In this document: positions 1 to 8,286 of the stretch, piece after piece
Layout: each line of letters begins with the position of its first letter
Numbering within the stretch: position 1 is the stretch's first letter
NCBI GenBank assembly: GCA_025356015.1
Contig: JANXYO010000094.1
Location: 1-42,496 of the forward strand
Origin: Spirochaetaceae bacterium
GTDB lineage: Bacteria; Spirochaetota; Spirochaetia; Treponematales; Rectinemataceae
DNA: 42,496 nucleotides
Direction of reading: 5' to 3'
The notes under the pieces: generated by a model
Told to the model about the DNA's origin: nothing
Seen by the model: the letters and a program-made list of their open reading frames with translations, nothing else
Databases searched by the model: none
Position numbers and translations under genes: made by a program

Positions 1-840
1 GGCAGCGGCAGCTTCGCCGGAATCCAGAAACGCGACGCTTTGGTCGGCACCTGGAGCGCGGTCAACACAGCGGCGATCAGCGCGGCCGGGTACAGCTACG
101 TCGATGCCCTCTTCGCCGCGAACGGCTTCCTCTTTGCCCAGGGCCACCATTCGGTGGGCACAAGCACAACCTCGACCCCCGCCGACACCTATGCCCTGTT
201 CTGGTCGGACGGGACCAACCCCTTCGTGGCCGCCTCCACCCCGGCCGGAGTGTCCACACCCTTCACCGGAGTCTCCTTTTCCGACGGCCAGTTCTGGTGC
301 TCGAACGCCAGCACGGTCTATGTCTCTGCCACGGCCGGAGGTGCCTTCGTCGCCGGTCCCCTGCCCGCTGCGGTGAGCCCGCACGCGATGAGCACCAACG
401 CCGCCGGGACGGTCCTCTACATCACGGCGGGAAACGGCAATGCCTACAAAAGGCCAGCCGGCGGGCCCTGGGCCTTGCTTGCCGGCGTCGAGGGCAACAC
501 GAGCATCCCCCTCACCGACATCGTCGACCTCGGAACCGTGGCCCCCGCCACGACGATGATACTCGTGGGCACCAGCACCATCGGCGTGAACACAAGCGCC
601 CCCGGCTATTTCCAGAGCACAAACGGCGGCGCCTTCGTCACCGACGCCTCGAGCACCATCTCCGACGAATCGAACTACGCCACGACCATACTCGACAAGC
701 CGGTCAACTCCTTCTTCTGGGACGCCTCGGGCATGCGTCTCTTCGCCTGCACCAATGCCTCGGGCCTCACGAGCGGCTCGGGCCTCTACTCGAACAAGTT
801 CGACGGCAGCAGCTCCTGGTCGGGCTGGAACTCGGAGTAA
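1..840 (+). CDS. Secreted or surface protein of unknown function, 5' truncated
   Basis: The reading frame is open from the first base, so the N-terminus lies outside the window; about 279 residues are present. The protein is rich in Ser, Thr, Gly and Ala and poor in charged residues. Short segments of the type YFQSTNGG, FWSDG and LYITAGNG, separated by turns, recall the blades of BNR or sortilin-like beta-propellers. That fold is a guess from composition and periodicity; no catalytic motif is visible. The composition suggests an exported protein, but no signal peptide can be seen because the start is missing. A TTG at 40 is in frame but has no reason to be the true start. The gene ends 16 bp before rarA on the same strand. 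Confidence 0.6.
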   Translation, partial: GSGSFAGIQKRDALVGTWSAVNTAAISAAGYSYVDALFAANGFLFAQGHHSVGTSTTSTPADTYALFWSDGTNPFVAASTPAGVSTPFTGVSFSDGQFWCSNASTVYVSATAGGAFVAGPLPAAVSPHAMSTNAAGTVLYITAGNGNAYKRPAGGPWALLAGVEGNTSIPLTDIVDLGTVAPATTMILVGTSTIGVNTSAPGYFQSTNGGAFVTDASSTISDESNYATTILDKPVNSFFWDASGMRLFACTNASGLTSGSGLYSNKFDGSSSWSGWNSE

Positions 841-856
841 GACCCCGGCAGGCATC

Positions 857-3166
857 ATGGCAAAGGAGCGGGAAGACTCCCTCTTCGCGGGCGCCAGGAG
901 TTTGGGGGGCGGACCAGGACCCCCTTCCGCTTCCGAGCCTCTGGCCGCCCGGATGCGGCCCCGAAGCCTCGACGAGTTCGTCGGCCAGGACCACATCGTC
1001 GGGCCCGGGCGCCTTCTCAGGCGGGCGATCCAGAAGGACCAGCTTTCCTCGATCATCCTCTCTGGCCCACCCGGCACCGGCAAGACCACCCTCGCGCGGG
1101 TCATCGCCAACGGGACGGTGAGCCGTTTTGTCACCCTGAACGCAGTCCTCGCCGGTGTCGCCGACATACGCCAGGCCATCGAGGAGGCGAGGCGCCACCG
1201 GGAACTCTACGACAGGAAGACCATCCTCTTCGTCGACGAGGTCCACCGCTGGAACAAGGCCCAGCAGGACGCCCTCCTACCCTGGGTCGAGAGCGGCACG
1301 ATCGTCCTCATAGGCGCCACCACAGAGAACCCCTTCTTCGAGGTCAACAGGGCCCTCGTCTCAAGGTCGCGGGTCTTCCAGCTCGCCCCCCTCGGCGAGG
1401 AGAGCCTCAGGGCCGTCGCGGCCGCCGCGTTAGGCGACGTCGAAAGGGGCTACGGCCGCTGGAAGGTCGTCTTCGAGCCGGGTGCCCTAGAGCACCTCGT
1501 GGCGGTCTCGGACGGGGACGCGAGGAGCCTGCTCAACGCCCTTGAGCTCGCTGTCGAGACCAGCGCCCAGAGCTGGCCCCCGAGCGAGGGCAGCCAGGTC
1601 TCGGTGGCCATGGCAGCGGCCGAGGAGAGCATCCAGCGCAGGGCTGTGCTCTACGACAAGGACGGGGACTACCACTACGACGCGGCGAGCGCCTTCATAA
1701 AAAGCCTGCGCGGCTCTGATCCCGACGCCGCCCTTTACTGGCTCGCGCGCATGGTCTACGCGGGCGAGGATCCCCGCTTCGTGTTCAGGCGGATGCTCAT
1801 CTCGGCGAGTGAGGACATCGGCCTCGCGGATCCCGCAGCGATCGGCGTCGTGCTCTCCTGCGCCGAGACTTTTGACAGGATCGGCATGCCCGAGGGCCAG
1901 TTCCCCCTCGCCGAAGCCGCCCTCTACCTCGCGACGGCACCCAAGTCCAACTCAGCCCTCGGCTTCTTCGACGCCCTGAAATCGGTCGAGGCCGAGGCCG
2001 CCGAGGTCCCCACCCACATCAAGGACGCGAGCCGCGACGCCAAGGGTTTCGGCCACGGAGAGGGCTACCTGTATCCCCACGCCTTCCGTGACCATTGGGT
2101 CGCCCAGGAATACCTGCCCGAGACCCTGCGAGGCCGGGTCTTCTACCACCCCGGCTCCCTCGGCCTCGAGGGCCAGCGCCGCGACCTCGTGCTCGAGCGC
2201 CGCGAGGCCCAGGTCGCGGCGGCCTACGAGGCCGAGCGCTCCCCGACCGGCGAGGCCGCGCAGGCCGAGGCGGGAGCCGAGCAGGGATCCTGGTCCAAGG
2301 CCGGGGAGGACAAGGCGCGCTGGCGCTCAAGGGCCGAGTCCTCCGCGACGCGGCGCCTGGCCATCGTGAGGGACGCGTTGTACGAACTCGCTTCCCCCTC
2401 CCGGGCCGACCGCATCCTGGTCCTCGACGCGCGGGAGGGCTACCTCGTGTGGGAGGCCCTGAGGCGCTCCGTCGAGGGAACCGTGGCCGCCGCCGTGTCC
2501 CGCCAGGGCGAGAGGGAGCTTGTCGAGCAGTACGCCTCGACCCTCCAGGAGCTCGAGCGTCCCCTCGTCGCCTTCCTGCGGCCCGAATCGGTTTCTGGAG
2601 CGTCCCTCGAGGAGGCCTTCGGCTTTTCGCGCTTCGACCTCGTCCTCGGCCGGGAGCTCTTCGCCCAGAAGGCCGATCCCGCGGGGCTCCTGGCCTCCCT
2701 GCTCTCCGCCATTCCCGGGGCAAGGCTCGTATCGGCCGAGGCCCTGCCCCGCGAGGGAGACCGGCTATCCTCGATCCTCGCGCGCGGCGACCTCGCCCAA
2801 GGCGGCCTCTCCCCAGCCCTCCTCGCCCGCTTCGCCGCTTTCGAGGACGGCTTCTACGCCGACCCCGCTTCTCCCCTCGGCCCGGGCCAGGAAGCCCTCC
2901 GCGCCTCGCTTGAGAAGGCAGGGGCCGCGAGCCTTGGCTTCGAGTGCCGGAGCTCCGAGTATCCTCGGAGCTTCACGCGGCGCGAGCTTGAGGCCTGGTT
3001 CTCCCCCTCCTCGCCCTACGGGGCCGCCGCCGCCCCCAAGCTCGGGGCCGAGGAGCTTTCGCTCATCGCCTCGGCGGCCGAGACGATGACAGAGAAGCGG
3101 CCTGCGAGCTGGCGCTTCTCGATCCTGTATGTCTCGGCGGCCGCGCCTGGCATGAAAGGGGCCTAG
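857..3166 (+). CDS. rarA: RarA/MgsA-type AAA+ ATPase with a fused C-terminal domain
   Basis: RarA ATPases act at stalled replication forks. The clear AAA+ core is in the first ~440 residues: Walker [10 protein letters not shown] near residue 70, Walker B FVDEVHR near 125, the sensor region [11 protein letters not shown], then the tetramerisation region with [11 protein letters not shown] and the family end FYHPG. The protein has 769 residues against about 430-450 for classical RarA. The extra ~300 residues begin with a charged Ala/Glu linker and then read [19 protein letters not shown], which resembles motif I of a Rossmann methyltransferase but lacks the GxGxG core. RarA proteins fused to a domain of unknown function are known in other phyla such as cyanobacteria. 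ATG 857 is chosen because it follows the preceding stop and gives a normal N-terminus; an in-frame ATG at 755 lies inside the upstream gene. The stop overlaps the convergent HAD gene in CTAG. Confidence 0.9.
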   Translation: MAKEREDSLFAGARSLGGGPGPPSASEPLAARMRPRSLDEFVGQDHIVGPGRLLRRAIQKDQLSSIILSGPPGTGKTTLARVIANGTVSRFVTLNAVLAGVADIRQAIEEARRHRELYDRKTILFVDEVHRWNKAQQDALLPWVESGTIVLIGATTENPFFEVNRALVSRSRVFQLAPLGEESLRAVAAAALGDVERGYGRWKVVFEPGALEHLVAVSDGDARSLLNALELAVETSAQSWPPSEGSQVSVAMAAAEESIQRRAVLYDKDGDYHYDAASAFIKSLRGSDPDAALYWLARMVYAGEDPRFVFRRMLISASEDIGLADPAAIGVVLSCAETFDRIGMPEGQFPLAEAALYLATAPKSNSALGFFDALKSVEAEAAEVPTHIKDASRDAKGFGHGEGYLYPHAFRDHWVAQEYLPETLRGRVFYHPGSLGLEGQRRDLVLERREAQVAAAYEAERSPTGEAAQAEAGAEQGSWSKAGEDKARWRSRAESSATRRLAIVRDALYELASPSRADRILVLDAREGYLVWEALRRSVEGTVAAAVSRQGERELVEQYASTLQELERPLVAFLRPESVSGASLEEAFGFSRFDLVLGRELFAQKADPAGLLASLLSAIPGARLVSAEALPREGDRLSSILARGDLAQGGLSPALLARFAAFEDGFYADPASPLGPGQEALRASLEKAGAASLGFECRSSEYPRSFTRRELEAWFSPSSPYGAAAAPKLGAEELSLIASAAETMTEKRPASWRFSILYVSAAAPGMKGA

Positions 3167-4095
3167 CGTAGCCAGGGCGGGGAGAGGGGCATTGCGTCGA
3201 AGAAGGCCGCGATGGGCGCCGCCGGGGCCGAGCCGGCCATGAAGGCTCCGAGGTAGCCGGAGGCGAACGAGGCCCAGCTCTCCTCCTCCCTGCCCGGCAC
3301 GATGGGATAGAAGAACGCGCCCGCCGACCTCGCCGCCTCGAGGTCCCCTGGCGCGTCGCCCACGACGAGCACACGCTCGGGCGCATAACGTCCCTCCATG
3401 GCGGCAAGGAGGCTCGGCCCCTTGGGCCCCCGCTCCTGGCCAGCGATCGAGGCGACGTGGTGGAGTATCCCGGCTTCCTGCCAGTCCCGGGCTATGGCCC
3501 CCGAGGGGCCGGCGGTGAGGACGATGAGCTCGGCCTCGCCCAGGAGGGGCAGGGCTGCCCTCGCGCCGGCGAAGGCCGCGGGCGGAGGCAGACCCGCTAT
3601 GGATTCGTCGACGGCAATCGACCAGATGAGGACCTTCTCGAGCATCGGATCGACCTTCCGCGAGGCGAGGGCCGTCTCGAGCCTGCCCCGGGAAGGGGAG
3701 CCCTCGACGGCGAGCCAGGCATCCAGGGCAGCGACGACGGGCTCCTCCCGTTTCATGGCCCTGGCAGTCTGGGGGTGGCGGAGGGCGAGGTGGAGGCAGG
3801 CAGAGAGGCCCTTGAAGCGGTTGATGCCCCTCTGGCGCGAACCGAGGTTGACGAAGCGCCAGATCCCCTCGAGGATCTCCAGATGCTTCGCGGGGCCGAA
3901 CCACCTGGCGAAGACCGGACCGAAGCAGAGGTCGTGCTTGGCGCTCATCGAATCAAAGACCGTGCCGTCAGAGTCGAGGGCGACGAGGATCGCCCGGCTG
4001 GAGGCTTCCCTGCCCCGTCCTCCCTGCCTGGAGCGGGAGGGGCGCGAGGATGCCTGACTGCGCTTGTTGGTGGCCGTGCTGCTGTCCGTCTTCAT
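3163..4095 (-). CDS. HAD-superfamily hydrolase
   Basis: A 310-residue protein with HAD motif I as DSDGTVFDS (nucleophile D41, acid/base D43), a Thr in VLTAG as motif II, a Lys in GPKGPSL as the likely motif III, and VVGDAPGDLEAA as motif IV. This is the layout of phosphatases of the phosphoglycolate-phosphatase type; the substrate cannot be told. The ~100-residue helical cap between motifs I and II is larger than in simple C1-cap members. The first 33 residues are Ser/Arg/Gly-rich and probably disordered. The start at 4095 has no Shine-Dalgarno sequence but has a GATACT box 7 bp upstream, suggesting a leaderless transcript. A longer reading frame exists to 4323 but would run through the divergent folC start. 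The stop shares CTAG with rarA. Confidence 0.8.
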   Translation of the reverse strand: MKTDSSTATNKRSQASSRPSRSRQGGRGREASSRAILVALDSDGTVFDSMSAKHDLCFGPVFARWFGPAKHLEILEGIWRFVNLGSRQRGINRFKGLSACLHLALRHPQTARAMKREEPVVAALDAWLAVEGSPSRGRLETALASRKVDPMLEKVLIWSIAVDESIAGLPPPAAFAGARAALPLLGEAELIVLTAGPSGAIARDWQEAGILHHVASIAGQERGPKGPSLLAAMEGRYAPERVLVVGDAPGDLEAARSAGAFFYPIVPGREEESWASFASGYLGAFMAGSAPAAPIAAFFDAMPLSPPWLR

Positions 4096-4102
4096 ACCAC
4101 CC

Positions 4103-4108
4103 AGTATC
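4103..4108 (-). promoter_or_regulatory. Candidate -10 box for the HAD gene
   Basis: Read on the minus strand the hexamer is GATACT, five of six against TATAAT apart from the first and fifth positions, and it lies 7 bp before the ATG. No good -35 element was found at 16-18 bp. If used, transcription would begin at or next to the start codon. Confidence 0.3.
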
Positions 4109-4127
4109 GGCTCCCGATCCCCTCGGC

Positions 4128-4156
4128 TTGACGCTCCTCGCAGGCCCCGGCATGAT
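4128..4156 (+). promoter_or_regulatory. Candidate sigma-70 promoter of folC
   Basis: TTGACG at 4128-4133, a 17-bp spacer, and CATGAT at 4151-4156. The -10 box ends 8 bp before the folC ATG, so the expected transcript start is within a few bases of the codon. This fits the absence of a ribosome binding site there. Confidence 0.5.
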
Positions 4157-4164
4157 CCCTCGCC

Positions 4165-5517
4165 ATGGGGAAAGCGCGTTTCTCTTCGTCCGACGGGATC
4201 TTCGACCACCTCCTCGGTTTCGTGAACGTGGAGAAGGGCCAGAAGACCGAGTTCAAGCTGGACAGGATGGCAGGGCTCTGTTCGGCCCTGGGCAATCCCG
4301 AAGCGGCCTATGCCACGATCCACGTGGCGGGGTCCAAGGGCAAGGGCTCAGTCTCGGTCATGATCGCAAGGATACTCGAGGCTTCGGGCTCGCGGACAGG
4401 GCTCTACACCTCGCCACACCTCATCCGCTGGAAGGAGAGGATCAGCCTCGCGGGCGAGGAGATGCCAGAGGACTTGCTCATCGCCGCAGCCGAGGAGGTC
4501 CTCCCCCTCGTGGACGGAAAGGCCCCTGACGATTTCCCCGGGGCCGAGCTTCCCACCTATTTCGAGCTCAGCACCCTCATCGCCTTCTGCGCCTTCAGGA
4601 GGGCGGGCTGCGAGCGCGTCGTGGTCGAGACCGGGCTCGGGGGAAGGCTCGATTCGACCAACGTGGTCCCATCAAGGGCGAGCGTCATCACCCCTATAGA
4701 GCTTGAGCACACCGAGTGGCTCGGCGAAAGCATCCCGGCGATCGCCTTTGAAAAGGCGGGCATCATAAAGCCAGGCCGACCCTGCTACCTGAGCCGCCAG
4801 AGGCCCGAGGCCCGCGAGGTCTTCGTAAAGGCCTGCAGGGAGCGCGGCAGTCCCTTGCGCGAGGCCCCCCTCCTTGCCCCCCGATCCGAGATCGAGGTCG
4901 ATGAGCGGGGGACCAGGTCTGTCCTCGATCTATCGGGCGACGAGACCCTCGCGCGGCGCCTCGGCGGCAGGCTCGAGCTTCACACCCCCATGATCGGCGA
5001 GATCCAGGCCGAGAACATGGCCCTCGCCATCCTGGCCGCGGCTGAAACCTTCGCAGACGTCGGTCCGGAAGCGGTTAGGGCCGGGCTCGAGCGGGCTTTC
5101 CTTCCCGCCCGCTTCCAGATCCTCCCCCTCTCTCCCCCTGTGGTCCTCGACGGTGCCCACACCCCCGATTCGGCGCGGATCGTCCTTGCCAGCTTCGAGC
5201 GGCTTTTCCCCGGGAAAAAGATCCTTCTCTTCGCCTGCGCCCAGGACAAGAACCACGCCGAGATGGCGAGGATCCTGGGAGGCAGCTTTGAGAGGGTGGT
5301 GGTCACGAGGCCGGGGACTTTCAAGCACAGCGATCCGCGCGCGGCCTTCGGGAGCTTTGTCGCGGCAGGAGCGCGGGTCAGCCTCATCGAGGACACCGAG
5401 GCCGCCTTGCTCGCTGCCCGCTCCGAGGCTGTGGCACTCGGCCTCCCCCTCCTCGTCGCGGGTTCCTTCTACCTCTGCGCCGAGGCCCTCAGGATCCTGG
5501 GAGCAAAGGGAGACTAG
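4165..5517 (+). CDS. folC: Folylpolyglutamate synthase / dihydrofolate synthase
   Basis: Mur-ligase-like ATP-dependent enzyme that adds glutamate to dihydropteroate or to folates in the cytoplasm. The 450 residues match the usual length. The N-terminal FDHLLGFVNVEKG and FKLDRM are family hallmarks. The P-loop HVAGSKGKGS follows near residue 52, then TGLYTSPHL, the ETGLGGRLDSTNV motif, and the ligase segment EHTEWLGESIPAIAFEKAGIIK. The C-terminal domain has VVLDGAHTPDSA. No Shine-Dalgarno sequence precedes the ATG; a -35/-10 pair ends 8 bp upstream. The gene is divergent from the HAD hydrolase with 69 bp between them. Its TAG stop overlaps the stop of the convergent lipoprotein gene in CTAG. 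Confidence 0.95.
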   Translation: MGKARFSSSDGIFDHLLGFVNVEKGQKTEFKLDRMAGLCSALGNPEAAYATIHVAGSKGKGSVSVMIARILEASGSRTGLYTSPHLIRWKERISLAGEEMPEDLLIAAAEEVLPLVDGKAPDDFPGAELPTYFELSTLIAFCAFRRAGCERVVVETGLGGRLDSTNVVPSRASVITPIELEHTEWLGESIPAIAFEKAGIIKPGRPCYLSRQRPEAREVFVKACRERGSPLREAPLLAPRSEIEVDERGTRSVLDLSGDETLARRLGGRLELHTPMIGEIQAENMALAILAAAETFADVGPEAVRAGLERAFLPARFQILPLSPPVVLDGAHTPDSARIVLASFERLFPGKKILLFACAQDKNHAEMARILGGSFERVVVTRPGTFKHSDPRAAFGSFVAAGARVSLIEDTEAALLAARSEAVALGLPLLVAGSFYLCAEALRILGAKGD

Positions 5518-5894
5518 CGGTAGGCCAAGGCCGCCCGCTCGGCCTGTTCCTTCGTGGAGAAGACATCGAGCTCTGTCTCGCGCATGAAGCCGCTTGCTCC
5601 CTCGGCCTTGAGCGCGTACCACAGGCCCTTGTCCTCATCCCTGCCAGGAAGGGCGAGCTCTCGGCCCTCGAGCTGGACGACGCTGCCCCTCCGCAGATGG
5701 GCGAGGTCGCCCGAGGCCAGGCTCGGCTTTTCCTTGAGGCGGGCATAGGCTTCCTTGACCACGGCCCAGCCCGGGCCCTTTGATATTGGCGGGGTCGGGG
5801 CCAGGGTGACGGAGGCATCGCCCGAGCCGCGGCAGGAGCCGAGGAATGCAAGGAGAACAAGGATGGATGTGGCGAATACCTGTCGAGTGCGCAT
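5514..5894 (-). CDS. Small lipoprotein with an SH3-like domain
   Basis: A 126-residue protein with a basic start, a hydrophobic stretch SILVLLAFLG and Cys21 in LGSC, a convincing lipobox, so it is probably anchored in a membrane on the periplasmic side. The mature part contains LAHLRRGSVVQLEGR, KGLWYALKAEGASGFM and the end ETELDVF. This is the pattern of bacterial SH3 domains, which often bind peptidoglycan; the binding partner is inferred only. A GAGGAAAGG ribosome site lies upstream of the ATG. The gene is divergent from the outer-membrane-like protein and caspase pair with a ~59 bp shared upstream region, so the three could be co-regulated. It ends inside the folC stop codon. Confidence 0.75.
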   Translation of the reverse strand: MRTRQVFATSILVLLAFLGSCRGSGDASVTLAPTPPISKGPGWAVVKEAYARLKEKPSLASGDLAHLRRGSVVQLEGRELALPGRDEDKGLWYALKAEGASGFMRETELDVFSTKEQAERAALAYR

Positions 5895-5953
5895 TCTAGT
5901 GATACCTTTCCTCTTCGTTGACTTTATACGATCGTAGTGGCATCGTGAAGCCC

Positions 5954-6547
5954 ATGAAAAACCCCTTCCCTGTCGCGGCCCTCCTCATCCTCGCCGCGAT
6001 CGCGCCTCTTTCGGCTCAAGGGGCCGGCGGGCATGATCAGCAAGAAGGCGTCGTCATCAGGATCGAGGCAGGGGGCGAGGGAAGAGTCGCGGCGACAAAT
6101 GCCCCGGACACCGGCCTCCTCGCCCAGTTCGGCTACGCTGGTGATTTCGGCGCATCCCTCGAATACGGCAGGATCACGGTCTTCAGGTTCGGCCTCAGCC
6201 TCTTCCGCATCGCCCCTTCGGGCATAAGCCCTGACGGGCAGCTTTACCGCGGCTGGGAAGGCACGCGCTTTTCCGCGGAGGCCGGCTATTCCTGGGAGGT
6301 CCTGCACACAAGACTCGCGGTCCTCGCCGGCGGGGCGCTGAGCGCGGCCGGATATTCGGGCACCCCCCTGGTCTTCGCCTATCCCTCCATCCTCCTCGGA
6401 GCCAAGCTCGACCTGGGCAAGAGGGAGGGCTTCGGCTTCTGGCTGGCCCTCCCCCTCGAACTCGTCATCCGCGGCTCACTCCTCACGCCCTCGGCCTCGC
6501 TCGCGGCGGGAATTCGCTGGACAGTGCCCTCGGGGAGGAAAGGATGA
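5954..6547 (+). CDS. Predicted outer-membrane or periplasmic beta-rich protein
   Basis: A 197-residue protein. It begins MKNPFPVAALLILAAIAPLSAQG, a typical type I signal peptide with cleavage after Ala-Gln or nearby. The mature part alternates short hydrophobic/aromatic segments with turns (FGASLEYGRITVFRFGLSLFRI, TRFSAEAGYSWEV, LLGAKLDLG) and ends with ASLAAGIRWTV, as in small outer-membrane beta-barrels. No family was recognised with certainty. An in-frame ATG at 5918 would add residues before the signal peptide and is less likely. The stop overlaps the start of the lipoprotein caspase in ATGA, so the two are probably translated together. Confidence 0.7.
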   Translation: MKNPFPVAALLILAAIAPLSAQGAGGHDQQEGVVIRIEAGGEGRVAATNAPDTGLLAQFGYAGDFGASLEYGRITVFRFGLSLFRIAPSGISPDGQLYRGWEGTRFSAEAGYSWEVLHTRLAVLAGGALSAAGYSGTPLVFAYPSILLGAKLDLGKREGFGFWLALPLELVIRGSLLTPSASLAAGIRWTVPSGRKG

Positions 6548-7488
6548 GGCCCCGGATGCGGGCCGGGACCCTGGCGATCCACGCGGCCGCGCTCTGCTGC
6601 CTGGTCGCGGCGTCTTCCTGCTCCATGATGGGAGGCGACATCACAGCCCCGCGTTATGCGCTCGTATACGGGGTATCGGCCTACCCCTTCGCCCCGGACC
6701 AACTCAGCTACCCCTCGATCGACGCCGCCGACATGAAGGCTGTCCTGGCAGGCTCGGGCTACCAGGTCCTGTCGAGGATGGATCTCGACGCGAGCTCTAC
6801 CAACATAGTCGCCGATATCCAGAGCCTCTCTGGAGTCCCGTCCAACGCCACGGTCCTCGTCTACTTCTCCGGCCACGGCACCCTCGATTCGAACGGCACG
6901 ACCTACTTCATACCCGCCGACGGGATAGATTCCTCGGGGGCATTTGTGCGCTCGGCCTGGATGGACCCGGCCCGTCTATCCAAGGCCCTCGCAGTCCTGC
7001 CCATCAAGAACATCATCGTGATCCTTGATACCTGCTACTCTGGCGGCTTTGTGCAGGCAGGAAGCTCATCAGACAGCGCGCCGCAGAACTACGGTCCCAA
7101 CGACGGCGGCGTGACCCCCGATGTCTTCTCGGCGGCGATGGGGAAGTTCGGCGTGCTTCTTGCGGCGAACGCAGGGGAAACAGGGAAGGCGGCACCGATC
7201 GTCATATCGGCGGCGGGCTCGAGGGAGCTCTCCTACGAGACCGCCTCATTGGCCAACGGGGTCTTCACCCATTACCTTCTTGAGTCGGCGCGGAATGGGG
7301 ATGACAACGGTGATGGCTATGTAACCACGACCGAGGCCTACGCGTATTCATCAAAGGCCATCCAGTCTAAGTGGAACGCTATCTACTCTGACTACTACAC
7401 CTCCGGATCGCTGAACGAGCCTATCTTCATGGACTTCCTCCCCCACATCTCAGGCGGGGTGAGGGACCTGGTCCTTTTCAAGCGCTAG
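6544..7488 (+). CDS. Lipoprotein caspase-like peptidase (family C14) with EF-hand loop
   Basis: A 314-residue caspase/metacaspase-fold peptidase. The catalytic pair is visible: His111 in VYFSGHG and Cys164 in ILDTCYSGG, with the normal beta-strand context (RYALVYGVSAYP at the start of the fold). The N-terminus has a hydrophobic signal and Cys26 in VAASSC, a loose lipobox of the kind seen in spirochaetes, so the enzyme is probably anchored outside the cytoplasm. Residues 253-264 form a complete 12-residue EF-hand loop (D, N, D, G, E at positions 1, 3, 5, 6, 12), suggesting calcium binding; many metacaspases are calcium-activated. The ATG overlaps the upstream stop by 4 bp. The natural substrate is unknown. 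The stop is shared with the convergent Nudix gene in CTAG. Confidence 0.88.
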   Translation: MRPRMRAGTLAIHAAALCCLVAASSCSMMGGDITAPRYALVYGVSAYPFAPDQLSYPSIDAADMKAVLAGSGYQVLSRMDLDASSTNIVADIQSLSGVPSNATVLVYFSGHGTLDSNGTTYFIPADGIDSSGAFVRSAWMDPARLSKALAVLPIKNIIVILDTCYSGGFVQAGSSSDSAPQNYGPNDGGVTPDVFSAAMGKFGVLLAANAGETGKAAPIVISAAGSRELSYETASLANGVFTHYLLESARNGDDNGDGYVTTTEAYAYSSKAIQSKWNAIYSDYYTSGSLNEPIFMDFLPHISGGVRDLVLFKR

Positions 7489-7982
7489 GGACCGGGGGAA
7501 GGGGAAGCTGGCAGACCAGGCCCCGCCTCGATATCCCGAATCCAGTCCGCCAGGGGCCTTGAGTCAAGGGGCGCGAGGTCGTATTCGCCGAGGCGCGAGC
7601 GCGGCACGTACTCCCAGCTGTCGTGGTCGCTCAAACGCGGTGGCTCGCCGCCAAGATCGACGGGGAATACCAAGAAGATGAAATCGCGGCCCTCGACCCT
7701 GGACTCATAGCGCCGGGCCGGGCCAAGCAGACGGGCCTCAAGGCCGAGTTCTTCACGCAACTCGCGGAGCATGGCCGTCTCGGGATCTTCCCCGGCCTCG
7801 ACCTTGCCGCCAGGCAATTCCCAGAGCCCCGCGTGGGCGCCTCGCGCGCGGCGCGCCAGGAAGAGGGAAGGCTCGCTGGCCGAGCCCCCGGAGGCGATGC
7901 CTCCGGGCAGGCCTCCCGGGGCGATCCGCCCCGGCCAGAGCGCGGCAAGGGCCCCGACGACTACTACCGCACTCCCCTTCAT
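7485..7982 (-). CDS. Nudix hydrolase (MutT-like)
   Basis: A 165-residue protein with a perfect Nudix box at residues 59-81 (G59, E65, R73-E74, E77-E78, G80), preceded by AHAGLWELPGGK. This is the pattern of nucleotide pyrophosphohydrolases such as MutT, which clean the nucleotide pool; ELPGGKVE followed by DFIFLVFPV points to that branch but does not fix the substrate. Between the first strand (AVVVVGALAAL) and the second (SLFLARR) there is an unusual Gly/Pro/Ala-rich insert of about 20 residues. The start ATG overlaps the stop of the upstream PC4-like gene by 4 bp. Confidence 0.88.
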   Translation of the reverse strand: MKGSAVVVVGALAALWPGRIAPGGLPGGIASGGSASEPSLFLARRARGAHAGLWELPGGKVEAGEDPETAMLRELREELGLEARLLGPARRYESRVEGRDFIFLVFPVDLGGEPPRLSDHDSWEYVPRSRLGEYDLAPLDSRPLADWIRDIEAGPGLPASPSPGP

Positions 7983-8224
7983 CCCTTGAGGTATGACTCG
8001 AGGAGGCTGGCCAGGGTGGAGGCCTCTTCCCTGGTGAGGGTGACGCCCTTGCTCATCTTCGAGTGATCCTCTGACCAGTCGCGGATGTCGAGCTTGCCAT
8101 CGCGGCCGTTCCAGGAAACCACATTGAGCTCGCGTCTCCAGCCACGGGGGTTGGGCTCGCCCAGATTCCCGATATGGCGCTTGATCTCGAAACTGATCTC
8201 TTCTTTTTCCTTGGTCTTGTCCAT
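7979..8224 (-). CDS. YdbC/PC4-family single-strand nucleic-acid-binding protein
   Basis: An 81-residue protein matching the small bacterial YdbC family, related to the eukaryotic coactivator PC4: FEIKRHIGNLGE, GWRRELNVVSWNGRDGKLDIRDWSEDHSKMSKGVTLT and a C-terminal helix. Family members bind single-stranded DNA or RNA as dimers. The length is normal. A strong GGGAGGGAG ribosome site precedes the ATG. It is followed without a gap by the Nudix gene, so one transcript probably carries both. The minus-strand TM2 gene ends 62 bp upstream and may belong to the same unit. Confidence 0.85.
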   Translation of the reverse strand: MDKTKEKEEISFEIKRHIGNLGEPNPRGWRRELNVVSWNGRDGKLDIRDWSEDHSKMSKGVTLTREEASTLASLLESYLKG

Positions 8225-8286
8225 GTTCGTTCTCCCTCCCGCAGCTTCACGCGCGGGATCAGTCCGTTCGATTCAAATGGGAGGGC

